Part shown: one piece after another, positions 18,024 to 27,600 of the stretch
How positions within the stretch are numbered: the stretch's first letter is position 1
Layout: the number at the start of each line of letters is the position of its first letter
Origin: Porphyromonas cangingivalis
GTDB lineage: Bacteria > Bacteroidota > Bacteroidia > Bacteroidales > Porphyromonadaceae
DNA: 64,000 nucleotides
Assembly (NCBI RefSeq): GCF_900638305.1
Contig: NZ_LR134506.1
Span: forward strand, 1,426,001-1,490,000
Direction: 5' to 3'
Program-made: the position numbers and the translations under genes
Notes under the pieces: generated by a model
Told to the model about the DNA's origin: nothing
Database searches by the model: none
The model's input: only the letters and a program-made list of their open reading frames with translations

Positions 18024-19757
18024 TCAGCTAATTTGCCCCTCCAGCATCTTGAGATAAGTAGGTGATGAAGAGCAGAGCTGATCGTCTGTTCCGACAGCTT
18101 CGATGCGGCCGTTATTGAGGAGTATGATCTTGTCCGCACTGCGGATTGTCCTCATACGATGGGCAATGACGATGACGGTCTTGTTGCGGATCAGTTCCGA
18201 GAGAGCATCCTGGATGAGGGTTTCGTTCTCCACATCGAGGGATGCCGTAGCTTCATCCAAGAGGATGATCGGAGCATCCTTGAGGATGGCACGAGCGATG
18301 GATATGCGTTGACGCTCGCCTCCGGAGAGACGTTCACCATTCTCTCCGATGATGGTATCCATCCCCTCCGGCATACGTCGGACGAACTCATCACAACGCG
18401 CGATCTTTGCTGCCCGAAGGATCTCTTCGTCCGAAGCCCCCTTCTTGCCTATGCGGATATTATCCCGGATGGAAGCATTGAAGAGGATCACCTCTTGAAA
18501 GACTATTGCGTAGTGCTTGAGCAAAGTCTCGGGATCGACCTTGGAGATATCCTCTCCCCCGAGGAGTATCTGTCCCCGGGGAATGTCCCAAAATCGAGCC
18601 GCCAGCTTCGTCAGTGTCGTCTTGCCACAGCCCGAAGGTCCGACAAGGGCTGTCACCTCACCCTGTCGTGCGGTGAAGGTCACTCCGTTGATGACCTTAT
18701 GATCCTCATAGCCAAACTCTACATCTCTGAACTCGATGTCATATCCACTGATATTCATCTCGTGCTTACCCTCCTGTATCGGCATCGTCTTGATCTCCTT
18801 GATACGTCCCACGACACTGTCGAGCATGAGGATCATGGTGAGGAAGGACAAAAGACCCTCAATGGGCAGATAGATGCTGGCTGTGAGCATGAGATAGGCG
18901 ATATAGGTAAGGAGGTCGGTCTCTCCTTGGATCAACATATTTGCACCAAAGACGGCAACGGTGACGATACCGAGCTTGAGCAGTATACCGGGGAGGGCAT
19001 TCGCAATGCTTGTAAAGAATTCGGCATTGATCTTCATCTTCGTACTCACTTCGAGTTTGTCAAAGAACTCTCCCAACGCTTTCTCTTCAAGATTGTACGA
19101 CTTGATCTCCCGCACCTGTTCGATCTTCTCTTGCAAGTCATCGAAGACCTCACGATTGGCGATCACCCAGGCATCGACCTGACTTCTCTGTCGTTTTTTG
19201 AAGAAGGAGGAGACAAAGAAGGCCACAGGGATCACCCAGAGTGCGGCCAAGGCCAATCGCCAGTTGTACGCCAAGAGAGACACAGCAATGAGGCTTGTCG
19301 AGATGGCTGTCGAATAGAGCTGTGGCACGGCATGAGAGAATATCTGCTCGTACAGTGTGAGGTCACTCATCATCGTGGCAGACAGATCAGCGAGGTCTCT
19401 CTTTGAGAAGTAGGAGAGAGGTAGTTGTTTGAGACGATTGGCAAGGTCTATACGGAGGTTGGCACTCTCGTTGTAGACATTGTTGTAGAGTCGTGTATAG
19501 TCCCACCTCGCGATGAAGAACATCACCACACACATCACACCAATGATCACAAGATAGTCGAGGAGTCTCAGATCGGCAAAATCCGAAGCCCCCTCTGCAC
19601 CACCAAGGTACTGAAACAAAAACATGAACCCTACCATCGGAGGGAATACCTTTGTGATATTGACCAACGTATGCGAGAGGATCGACTTACGGAGGTTCTG
19701 CGCCCCCTTCTCCGACATCGCATATCTTTTCTTGAAATATTCTGTCATAGTCTTCAT
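18024..19757 (-). CDS. ABC transporter, fused permease and ATPase (second gene of pair)
   Basis: The 577-residue half-transporter has an N-terminal six-helix exporter-type membrane domain and a C-terminal ATPase: Walker A LVGPSGCGKTT, signature LSGGERQRIS, Walker B IILLDEATASLDVENE and the H-loop IAHRM. It overlaps the preceding transporter gene by 4 nt, so the two should form a heterodimer. The second partner's ATAFADPENE box and this fold recall the YbtPQ/IrtAB type of siderophore importer with exporter fold, but drug or peptide export is equally possible. A TetR gene lies upstream on the same strand. Confidence 0.93.
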   Translation of the reverse strand: MKTMTEYFKKRYAMSEKGAQNLRKSILSHTLVNITKVFPPMVGFMFLFQYLGGAEGASDFADLRLLDYLVIIGVMCVVMFFIARWDYTRLYNNVYNESANLRIDLANRLKQLPLSYFSKRDLADLSATMMSDLTLYEQIFSHAVPQLYSTAISTSLIAVSLLAYNWRLALAALWVIPVAFFVSSFFKKRQRSQVDAWVIANREVFDDLQEKIEQVREIKSYNLEEKALGEFFDKLEVSTKMKINAEFFTSIANALPGILLKLGIVTVAVFGANMLIQGETDLLTYIAYLMLTASIYLPIEGLLSFLTMILMLDSVVGRIKEIKTMPIQEGKHEMNISGYDIEFRDVEFGYEDHKVINGVTFTARQGEVTALVGPSGCGKTTLTKLAARFWDIPRGQILLGGEDISKVDPETLLKHYAIVFQEVILFNASIRDNIRIGKKGASDEEILRAAKIARCDEFVRRMPEGMDTIIGENGERLSGGERQRISIARAILKDAPIILLDEATASLDVENETLIQDALSELIRNKTVIVIAHRMRTIRSADKIILLNNGRIEAVGTDDQLCSSSPTYLKMLEGQIS

Positions 19758-21529
19758 CTGTTACCTCCTATCTTCCAGTTGGCGGCACTTTGGTACTGCT
19801 CCCACAATTTATTGTAGACACCGCCTTGGGTTAATAATTCTTGGTGAGTCCCGCTCTCGACGATCCGTCCATTGTCGACGACAAGTATCCTATCCGCACC
19901 GATGACGGTAGAGAGTCGGTGTGCGATGAGGAGGGTCGTCTTGTCCTTAGACAATTCCTTGAACGATGCTTGGATGATGTGCTCATTCTCAGGATCTGCG
20001 AAGGCTGTGGCCTCATCGAGGATGACGAAGTCGGCATCCTTGAGCATCGCTCGAGCTATCGCCAGCCTCTGCACCTCACCACCGGAGAAGTAAGTCCCTT
20101 TCTTGCCATAATAAGTGTCGAGTCCCTCCTCCAAGCGATCGATGATCTCCTCTGAGCGAGAGTGACGGAGCACGCTCCGTATGTCCTCTTCGGAGGCATC
20201 GGGCTTGGCGATGAGGAGGTTCTCACGAAGGGTCATCTTAAAGAGTCGGGAGTTCTGAAACACGAAAGCGATCTTCTTCATCAAAGTCTCCTTCTCACAC
20301 TCCTTGACATTGACGCCACCGATGAGTACCTCACCCTCTTCGGCATCGTAAAAGCGTGCGGCAAGACGAGCGATGGTCGTCTTGCCACCACCCGAGGTGC
20401 CTACCAGTGCGACGGTCTCCCCTTTATTGACCTTGAAGGAGATCCGATCCAGCACCTTCGTTCCCCCATAAGAGAAAGAGACCTCTCTGAACTCGATCCC
20501 TTCGCCTATGGTCGTCGTCTCCCCATACGTAGCATCGCTGTGATCGAGGGTCTCCTCGATCTTGTCCAATGCCATCTCCGCAAAGTAAACGAAGTTGTTT
20601 ATCGAAGCACTACGCATGACAAAGATCCCGAAAGCAGGCCCTATGAGAAGGTATATGACGCTGTTGCCAAGCACCTCACGCATATCTGCGCCCGCAGTGA
20701 TCATGAAAATCGCAAGGGGGACAAGGAAAAAGGCTGTCGACCCCACGACAGTCTCGTAGAGAGACATCTTGTCCCTGAAGCTCATACTCCAACCCAGCAC
20801 CAAGTCCTTCATCCTCATAATGAGGGCATAGAGACGATCAAAGCTCTCGACACTCTGTGCAAAGGTCTTCACCACAGGGATACCTCGTACATACTCGACC
20901 GACTCGGCGGAGAGCTCCGAGAGGCCCTGGTAGTACTCGTCACGCACCTTCTTATTCTTCTCCGTCAGCATCGTACCCATGAGGATCATCCCGATGACGA
21001 TGGGCATGGCACTCATGAGTCCCAAACGCCAGTCAAAAATGAAGAGAAAGGTGAAAAGGACAAACGGGGTGATCACCGTCATCGCAAAGTCGGGCAACTG
21101 ATGTGCAAGCATCGAGTGGGTCTCTGCGGCACCATCGACGATGACCTTACGCAGAGCCCCGCTCTCCCGATGAGCAAAGAATCCGAGAGGCTTGGCCATC
21201 AATCTCTTGACACTGACTTTGACAATGTTCTCTTCGACCTCGAAGGCAAAGAGATGAGAGACGATGAGAGCAATGAAGTACAAAAACATCCCTGCCACGG
21301 CAAATCCTGCTGCCGACATGGCATCGTGACGAATACCGACAGCATCGACCGTACCACTGATGATGATCCCACTCACGATCCTATGGATGTATATCATAGG
21401 CATGAGTATCATGATCCCGGAGAGCGCAGAGAAGAGCATGGCCAGGTAGAGCATATAGCCCCTCTTGCCGGCATAAGACATGAGCCGTCTCAGGATCGAC
21501 TGTTTCTTTTGTTTTTTTTCTTCAGACAT
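19754..21529 (-). CDS. ABC transporter, fused permease and ATPase (first gene of pair)
   Basis: The 591-residue half-transporter has six membrane helices and a C-terminal ATPase with Walker A LVGTSGGGKTT, signature FSGGEVQRLA and Walker B VILDEATAFADPENE, then H-loop IAHRLSTV. The ATAFADPENE box, with Phe-Ala in place of Ser-Leu, is typical of the YbtP/YbtQ/IrtB-like branch. It begins a two-gene unit with the overlapping partner at 18024-19757. A terminator at 21658-21686 separates it from the TetR gene, so it needs its own promoter in the 128 nt upstream of its start. Confidence 0.93.
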   Translation of the reverse strand: MSEEKKQKKQSILRRLMSYAGKRGYMLYLAMLFSALSGIMILMPMIYIHRIVSGIIISGTVDAVGIRHDAMSAAGFAVAGMFLYFIALIVSHLFAFEVEENIVKVSVKRLMAKPLGFFAHRESGALRKVIVDGAAETHSMLAHQLPDFAMTVITPFVLFTFLFIFDWRLGLMSAMPIVIGMILMGTMLTEKNKKVRDEYYQGLSELSAESVEYVRGIPVVKTFAQSVESFDRLYALIMRMKDLVLGWSMSFRDKMSLYETVVGSTAFFLVPLAIFMITAGADMREVLGNSVIYLLIGPAFGIFVMRSASINNFVYFAEMALDKIEETLDHSDATYGETTTIGEGIEFREVSFSYGGTKVLDRISFKVNKGETVALVGTSGGGKTTIARLAARFYDAEEGEVLIGGVNVKECEKETLMKKIAFVFQNSRLFKMTLRENLLIAKPDASEEDIRSVLRHSRSEEIIDRLEEGLDTYYGKKGTYFSGGEVQRLAIARAMLKDADFVILDEATAFADPENEHIIQASFKELSKDKTTLLIAHRLSTVIGADRILVVDNGRIVESGTHQELLTQGGVYNKLWEQYQSAANWKIGGNR

Positions 21530-21657
21530 AAGTCATATTATTTTTGTTGATAAAATGTGTGTGTGTTCTGCCGTAAAAGTATCGGGGTCAGCTCCCCACA
21601 AGAAGCCTCATCAAGGTCCCGAAAAGAGAACAAAAGTCATAATCGTTCTAAAAACAA

Positions 21658-21686
21658 ATCGAGCCACCCTGTTCGGATGGCTCGAT
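21658..21686 (-). terminator. Terminator after the TetR gene
   Basis: ATCGAGCCA pairs with TGGCTCGAT across 11 nt and, on the minus strand, is followed by TTGTTTTTAG. Confidence 0.75.
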
Positions 21687-21729
21687 ATATGAAGCTCTAT
21701 GATAGATATGATACTCGTTGTTGTCATTC

Positions 21730-22389
21730 TTATGATCTTTGGTGAGTTAAGAGGTCGGAGGGGATTGCCTGCTCTGCCCGCAAGAGTTTTCCCCAGCCCC
21801 CTGTGCTGAAGCGTACAAACTCTTCGACAAAATTTTCGACCTCCTTTTTGGTCAGTTCCTCATGACGCACCACCACCCTGAGCATATTGAGCCAGAGGGA
21901 CGATGCAAAGTGCATGAACAGAGGGGATATATCCGTATAGAGTTGAGGATAGTGGGTCTTCATCTCATCCAAACAGATCCGCCCCATCTCCGAGGCTTCA
22001 CTCTCCGCCCATTCCCTCACGTGATGTTGATAGCCCGAGCCCTGCGACTCGAAGAGCAAGAGTTTCAGCTCCCTGCGATAATGAAATACAATCCGCAGGC
22101 TCCGCTCGATCCAGTGTCTCAGCAACTCCTCGGATGTGAAGATCTCCACGGTAAACCTTCCCGGAGCATTGTGCTCCTGCATCATGGACTCGATGTCATC
22201 AAGGAGCGGCTTGAGCACATCGGCCAGCAGACTGTCCTTGTTGGGGTAATAGTTGTAGATGTTGCTCAGCCCCACACCGGACTTCTGAGAGATCTCACGC
22301 ATGGACACAGCCTTGAAGCCTTTCTTGAAGAAAGCCTCCCGAGCGGTGTTGAGCAACTGCAAGCGTGTGTGGTCTTTGATCTTCTGCAT
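21730..22389 (-). CDS. TetR/AcrR-family transcriptional regulator
   Basis: The 219-residue protein has an N-terminal helix-turn-helix (about residues 8-55: LLNTAREAFFKKGFKAVSMR, then SGVGLSNIYNYYPNKDSLL) and a variable all-helical ligand domain. TetR proteins are usually repressors that release DNA on binding a small molecule. It precedes the ABC pair on the same strand, so the likely target is that pair and possibly itself. No clear palindromic operator was found in the 200 nt between it and the transporter, apart from the terminator stem. Confidence 0.92.
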   Translation of the reverse strand: MQKIKDHTRLQLLNTAREAFFKKGFKAVSMREISQKSGVGLSNIYNYYPNKDSLLADVLKPLLDDIESMMQEHNAPGRFTVEIFTSEELLRHWIERSLRIVFHYRRELKLLLFESQGSGYQHHVREWAESEASEMGRICLDEMKTHYPQLYTDISPLFMHFASSLWLNMLRVVVRHEELTKKEVENFVEEFVRFSTGGWGKLLRAEQAIPSDLLTHQRS

Positions 22390-22784
22390 TGTGGTGTGTT
22401 ATTCTGCTTTGTAAAGTTCGGTATTGACGAAAATTCACACAATACCTCGAAATAGTGATTTTTCGTGCCGAAAGCTCCGAAATAGAGCCGTATCAAGGTA
22501 GACTCCCTCACATCCGAATACACTTACACCTATTTTCCCCTCTGAGTCCGCCCAATTCCACCCCCACCCCGTACGATATGTAGAGAAAGACAAAGAGAAG
22601 AAGACAAAAAGCTCGAAAGGCACTTCTCTACAATGAAAGACCTCTGAAGTAAACGGAGCCGAATCCTAAAAGTAAAGCCTTTCCCAAAGAAGGCTCATAC
22701 TCTTTACCTCAAATCACAGCCCAAAGAACACATACTCATTCCCGCTCTTCGAGCTATAGAGGGAGGGTCGGAAGGTCAACAAAA

Positions 22785-22846
22785 AAGTCGTATGACTTGA
22801 TCTAACAAGTTTAACGACTTTCGTCATCAAGTTTAACGACTTGATT
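22785..22846. repeat. Dispersed intergenic palindrome element, copy B
   Basis: The copy contains AAGTCGTATGACTT, then AAGTTTAACGACTT twice, joined by linkers GATCTAAC and TCGTCATC. The units share the AAGTYNNNNRACTT form with the other copies. Confidence 0.75.
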
Positions 22847-23065
22847 TCACCCCTTCATGCATCCACTTTTGTAATGATGAGTGACGGAGCTTAGACTTTC
22901 AAAAACCATACTACGGAGATACCTCAAAAAGAAAGTAGACATCATACACAGATTGAAGAATGAAGAGTCACTTACAAGATCAAACTTCATGTCCTCGGAA
23001 AAAAGACACAGCTCTGAGTAAGACTCTTGGATGCTGTGCTTCGTGTACATCTCGAATACAAAAAA

Positions 23066-23101
23066 GAGGGGTTGCCAAAATATAAATTTTGGCAACCCCT
23101 C
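23066..23101 (-). terminator. Terminator of the OmpA-family porin gene
   Basis: A perfect 16-bp inverted repeat (GAGGGGTTGCCAAAAT and its complement, loop ATAA) is followed on the minus strand by TTTTTTGTATT. Confidence 0.9.
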
Positions 23102-23135
23102 ATATATAAATACTATTTCTACAATAGTAGAGTGA

Positions 23136-24458
23136 TTACTTCACTTCTACACGACGAGCCTTCACAGAAAGAGCAGCCTTACCTGAGAGAGCTTCATCCT
23201 TACCCATACCTCTTGTAGAGAGACGAGCAGCATCGATACCCTTGCTTACGAGGTACTTCTTCACGTTTTCAGCACGCTTGATAGAGAGCTTGTCGTTGAG
23301 AACTTCAGTACCTGTGTGGTCACAGAAACCTACTACATCGACAGAAAGAGTTGGGTTAGCGTTCAAGAACTCTACCATTTCAGCAAGTTCCTTAGCATAC
23401 TTCTTCTTGTTGACGACAGCGCTACCACGTACGAAGTGGATGCTTGGGAGGTTGACTTCCACCTTCTGAGCCTGACGAGCTGCTTCTTCTTCAAGACGAC
23501 GTCTTTCAGCTTCTGCCTTTTCACGAGCGATACGCTCAGCTTCTGCCTTTTCACGAGCAAGTCTTTCGGCTTCCGCCTTCTCCTTAGCGATGCGTTCAGC
23601 TTCGAGACGAGCAGCTACGCGCTCAGCAGCCATCTTGTTGATGGTACGAGCTGTAGGAGCATAGATGATGTTGTCTACCTTGTCGCTGTTACCGATCTTG
23701 TAGATAAGACCAAGACCTACCTGACCTACGACAGCGTGTTTTAGCTTGGTATAAGCCTCGTGGTTGATACCATCGTGGCTTGGGTTGTTAGAGATCCAAG
23801 CCGCACCACCCTTAAGAAGAAGGTCAAGGTGCTTAGAAGCACGGAAACGGATGTCAAGATCACCACCAAAGCTGAAGGTAAGATCTTGACCGATCTTTGG
23901 ATTGCTATAGACAGCCTTGTCAGAGATTTTCTTGAGCTCAGGCATGAACTTCTGTACATACGCAGCAGGGCTGAGGATAACAGCGACCTTACGGTTTGCA
24001 GAGCTGCTGAAGATAGGTGCGATATTGAAGTCAAAGTGTAGACCTGCACTCATGTGAGGGATAGAAGCATACACTTCTGAAAACTTCATAGAGCCATTGG
24101 TGTCGAGAGTGACCATACCGTCAGGCTTTACACGGAAGACATCCTCTCCCTTCTTGTATCCTGCATCACCCTTGCCATACTGACCTGTAAGGCTGATACC
24201 GAAGAATGGATTGAATTGATAGCCAATCTGAAGACCACCTACATAACCGAAGTGAGTCTTTTCGTGACCGAGGGTAGCCATATCTGCACCTTGGTAAAAT
24301 GGAAGACCACCATAGATACCAATCGTCCAGTGAGAGTAATCTTTCTTGATCTCTTGACGGATCTTATCAGCTTCCATCTTGATCTCTTCATTCGTCTGAG
24401 CAAATGCCACAGAAGAGAAAGCAAGAGTTGCAGCCAATGCAAAAACTGTTCTTTTCAT
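23136..24458 (-). CDS. OmpA-family outer-membrane protein
   Basis: From the ATG at 24458 the protein is 440 residues: a signal peptide (MKRTVFALAATLAFSSVAFA), an outer-membrane beta-barrel region (about 30-265), a charged helical linker with EKAEAERxAR repeats (about 275-320) and a C-terminal OmpA domain with FVRGSA, VVGFCDHTGT and the peptidoglycan-binding NDKLSIKRAENVKKYL helix. It should tie the outer membrane to peptidoglycan, like Pgm6/7 of P. gingivalis. An in-frame TTG two codons upstream was not used as start. A promoter -7 box lies at 24497-24504 and a strong terminator follows. Confidence 0.95.
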   Translation of the reverse strand: MKRTVFALAATLAFSSVAFAQTNEEIKMEADKIRQEIKKDYSHWTIGIYGGLPFYQGADMATLGHEKTHFGYVGGLQIGYQFNPFFGISLTGQYGKGDAGYKKGEDVFRVKPDGMVTLDTNGSMKFSEVYASIPHMSAGLHFDFNIAPIFSSSANRKVAVILSPAAYVQKFMPELKKISDKAVYSNPKIGQDLTFSFGGDLDIRFRASKHLDLLLKGGAAWISNNPSHDGINHEAYTKLKHAVVGQVGLGLIYKIGNSDKVDNIIYAPTARTINKMAAERVAARLEAERIAKEKAEAERLAREKAEAERIAREKAEAERRRLEEEAARQAQKVEVNLPSIHFVRGSAVVNKKKYAKELAEMVEFLNANPTLSVDVVGFCDHTGTEVLNDKLSIKRAENVKKYLVSKGIDAARLSTRGMGKDEALSGKAALSVKARRVEVK

Positions 24459-24496
24459 AATCAATAAATTATTAAGTTACTATTCATAGATTATCA

Positions 24497-24504
24497 CAAA
24501 GATA
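24497..24504 (-). promoter_or_regulatory. Promoter -7 element of the OmpA-family gene
   Basis: On the minus strand TATCTTTG is a full match to TAnnTTTG, about 38 nt before the ATG. No convincing TTTG is present at the expected upstream distance. Confidence 0.6.
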
Positions 24505-24538
24505 CAAGTAATAATCCAATTAGTAATCGCTTGATAAA

Positions 24539-24568
24539 AGCAAAGGTGCCCATGTGGACACCTTTGCT
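24539..24568 (-). terminator. Terminator of the large coiled-coil lipoprotein gene
   Basis: AGCAAAGGTG pairs with CACCTTTGCT across a 10-nt loop, followed on the minus strand by TTTATC. It separates the large gene from the porin gene. Confidence 0.8.
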
Positions 24569-24629
24569 ATGGAGTCAGATCATTCGTCAAATACGGTCAG
24601 TATGAAGACGGATGTCTTGTGGTTGTTTA

Positions 24630-27600
24630 TTAGTTATCGTCAGGAGTACCTGGAGCAACCTTGACAAGGATTTCTTGTGGTGACTTGATGACACCCCACT
24701 TGTAAGATGCAGTCACATCCAAGAAGATCTTGTATTCCTTGTTCACCGGTGTACCAGAGTTGTTGTGGTAACGAAGGTGAGTAGGATTGTTAGCAACCTC
24801 TTCAAATTCGTATGGTTTAGAAGCTGTGTTAGTTACCTTAACCTGTTGTAGGATACGTCCTGCAGGAAGGTTACCTTGTTTGTAGTCTTCATCAGTCACA
24901 ATGTTGTTGCCATCGATGTTCTTGATGTTAGTCTTAGCATTGTTGACATCAAAGAACAATGTCTTCACTGCATAGTACTTCCACAATTCCTTGTCGTAAG
25001 ACTTATTATTGTCAGCCACGTTCTGGAAGTTCCAGTCTGTGAATGTGTACTTGTCTGCAAGTCTTCCGGTGAACGAACCACCGATCTGAGCATCAACCAA
25101 ATAACCGAGACTTTGTCCCTTAACCTTGAGAGGATCGATGATCTTCACATCATATCTCTTCACAGGCACCTTGTTCCACTCATTGTATTCAGCAACGATC
25201 ATTACAGGAACAATGTTACCAACAAGCTTGATTGCAGCAGAAGTACCGAGATCCGAAGCTCCGTCACCAATTTCTGTATCAGTTTCGTGGAGACGAATGA
25301 GTGCACGTGCTTCATTTACAGCTCCGTGAGGATTATCGTTCACGATTGCCTCATTGAGCTTGTATGGAAGTGTTGCCTTATCATCGTCATTTGTAGCAGC
25401 ATCAACAGACAAGAAGTTCAAAATAGAAGCAGCATAGTTGTCAAGATTTGGCTGTACAAAATCCTTGTTAGCTGGAGCTACTGCAGGAGCAGCACCATCC
25501 CAAAGTCTTGTAGCATTGTCAGAGACAGTGAAGCCCTTGAGGTGAGCGAACTCACCGAAACGGCTCTCGTCAAATGCAAAGCGAACCTTAGCACACTCAC
25601 GGATATACTGGATGAGTTGGTTTACGTTAGCGACCTTCTTACCCTTGTAGATAAATCCGTTAACAAGGTCTGTCTGGATGTGGCTATCACCGACAACATC
25701 ATAAGGTGTGTGACCATGTACAAAGTAACCATCATTGTAGTCTACATTATCGTAATCAGCTTGATCAGCCTTACGAGTCTTGTCACCTGTAGCAGAGACA
25801 GGAGTATAGACAAGTGGATTAACCTTGAACTCAGTACCCATCTTACCTGCAGACCAGTATGTTTCTTCATAGTTGAAGTTTTGCTCTGGAAGCTTAACGA
25901 CAACTTCGAACTTGTGTGTCAAGTGAAGTCTGTTCAAACGGTCAACAAACTTAAATTCAAGAACGAACGTAGAACCAGCAGGAGCAATTGTACGCATTAC
26001 CTGCGGATACAAGCGCCACAAGATATTGAAAGAGGTGTTACCTGCATTTTGATCAGGAGGAAGTGTAGTAGTAGAGTTACTTTCGGCATGTTCTGGGATG
26101 TAGTATAGAGGAAGTTCTCTGAGCCAGTGTGCACTACCAGTCTCCTCAATAGAAGAAACCTTATAGTTTTCCATACCCTTAGCAATAAACTTACCATCCT
26201 TCACAAGATACTCACCATCCTTAGTAAGATTGAGGACTTGGAGACGAGTATATCTATCAGTGAAGAGAGTCTTAGCGATACCATACTCCTTTTCAACCTT
26301 TCTGTAGATATCTTCGTTCATCTTCTGAGTGTTAAGACGAAGTGTCTCAAACTTACAAGAGACATAGAAGTCATCAAACTTAGAAGTTCCGATAGGCTTA
26401 ACTTCAGCTGTTCTGATCCACTTAACCTTCATATAGCGTTGGTCAACAACAGCCTTTGTCTCAAGATCATAAAGAGTGATACGGATGATAGGCTCACGAC
26501 CGATTGCTGTCTCAGACATGCCAGGAACTGTATAAACCTTGTTAGTCAAGACAGAGCCTTCAAGCTTAGCAAACTGTTGTTGGTCAGTTTGGTTAGTACC
26601 TTGTAGGTACTTAGCTTCTGCAACTTCGAAGTGGAAGCCAAGACCGTGCTTCTTATAATCGAAATCCTCGTGACTTGCTCTTGTAGAAGCAGTAACGTAC
26701 TGCATCAAGTCATACTTTTCATTCCACTCAAGTTCAAGGTCGATAAGTTGATTCTCCTTAGAACGATATAGAAGAGTAGAGTCAGAGAAGTGAGTAGGAC
26801 GACCCCAAGAGAGTTCACCATTGTCCTTCTTGCCATTACCATTAGCATCCCAATAGTGTGTAGGAGACTCGACATCGTCATAAGCATAAGGCTTGTAATC
26901 ACCAAAACACTTAGCATGGTGAGTACCTTGATTCAATTGAGGGCCTACTGCTCCTGGATTAACGGTAATATAACCAACTTCTCTACCCGAAGCAATCTTA
27001 CTCTTGATGACAGGAGCAACATAGATCTCTTCGACTCTGAATCCTTCAGAGATAACAGCCGGCTTTTCAGTAGCAGCTTTTTCTTCTGCAGTCCAATACT
27101 TTTCAGCGATAGGCAAGCTCAATGCGCCCATATAGAACTTTTCGACCTCAGACTCTGTAGTTGGATTATCACACCAAGGGTCTGAAATAAATTGATTCTT
27201 CCAGTGTTCACCTTGATTAAGGGACTCAGAAGAAGTCTTCACAACATCAACGATGAGATGATTCCCTTGGAGTCTGTAAGCCATAGGCTTGAATGGCTTA
27301 TCAACGCCGGTCTCATCTTCGTCAACTCTGAGTCTATTCTTAGACACCCAAGTATTGAAAGATGGGTGAGTGAAAGACGCTTCAGTCACACGACTTGGAC
27401 TGAGACGGAATTCTGCGACACCTTGACTTGGCTTAAGAACCTTGGTTGCGTTAGCGACATCAGTAGTAGTAAAATAGAACGCCTGATGATCCACGTGCTC
27501 CTGAGCCTTGTAAGCAACACCAAGAAGCTCGACAGATGCGATACCGTTGACATGACTTCTTGGAACAAGAGCGATAGAAGTCACACGGTTACCCACGAAC

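Larger units (their letters stand above)
22390..23135. other. Intergenic region between TetR gene and ompA-like gene
   Basis: This 746-nt stretch holds the promoter region of the TetR gene, one copy of the dispersed palindrome element (22785-22846) and the porin terminator (23066-23101). Short open frames here overlap the terminator and have no credible coding signature. Confidence 0.6.

Noticed and set aside
18159-21550. Long plus-strand frames (415 and 462 residues) opposite the ABC transporter genes.
   Set aside because: They mirror the codon pattern of the transporter genes, lack domains and show Asp/His-rich antisense composition.
22847-23095. Minus-strand 82-residue frame before the porin terminator.
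   Set aside because: It begins inside the perfect terminator stem and has no coding signature.
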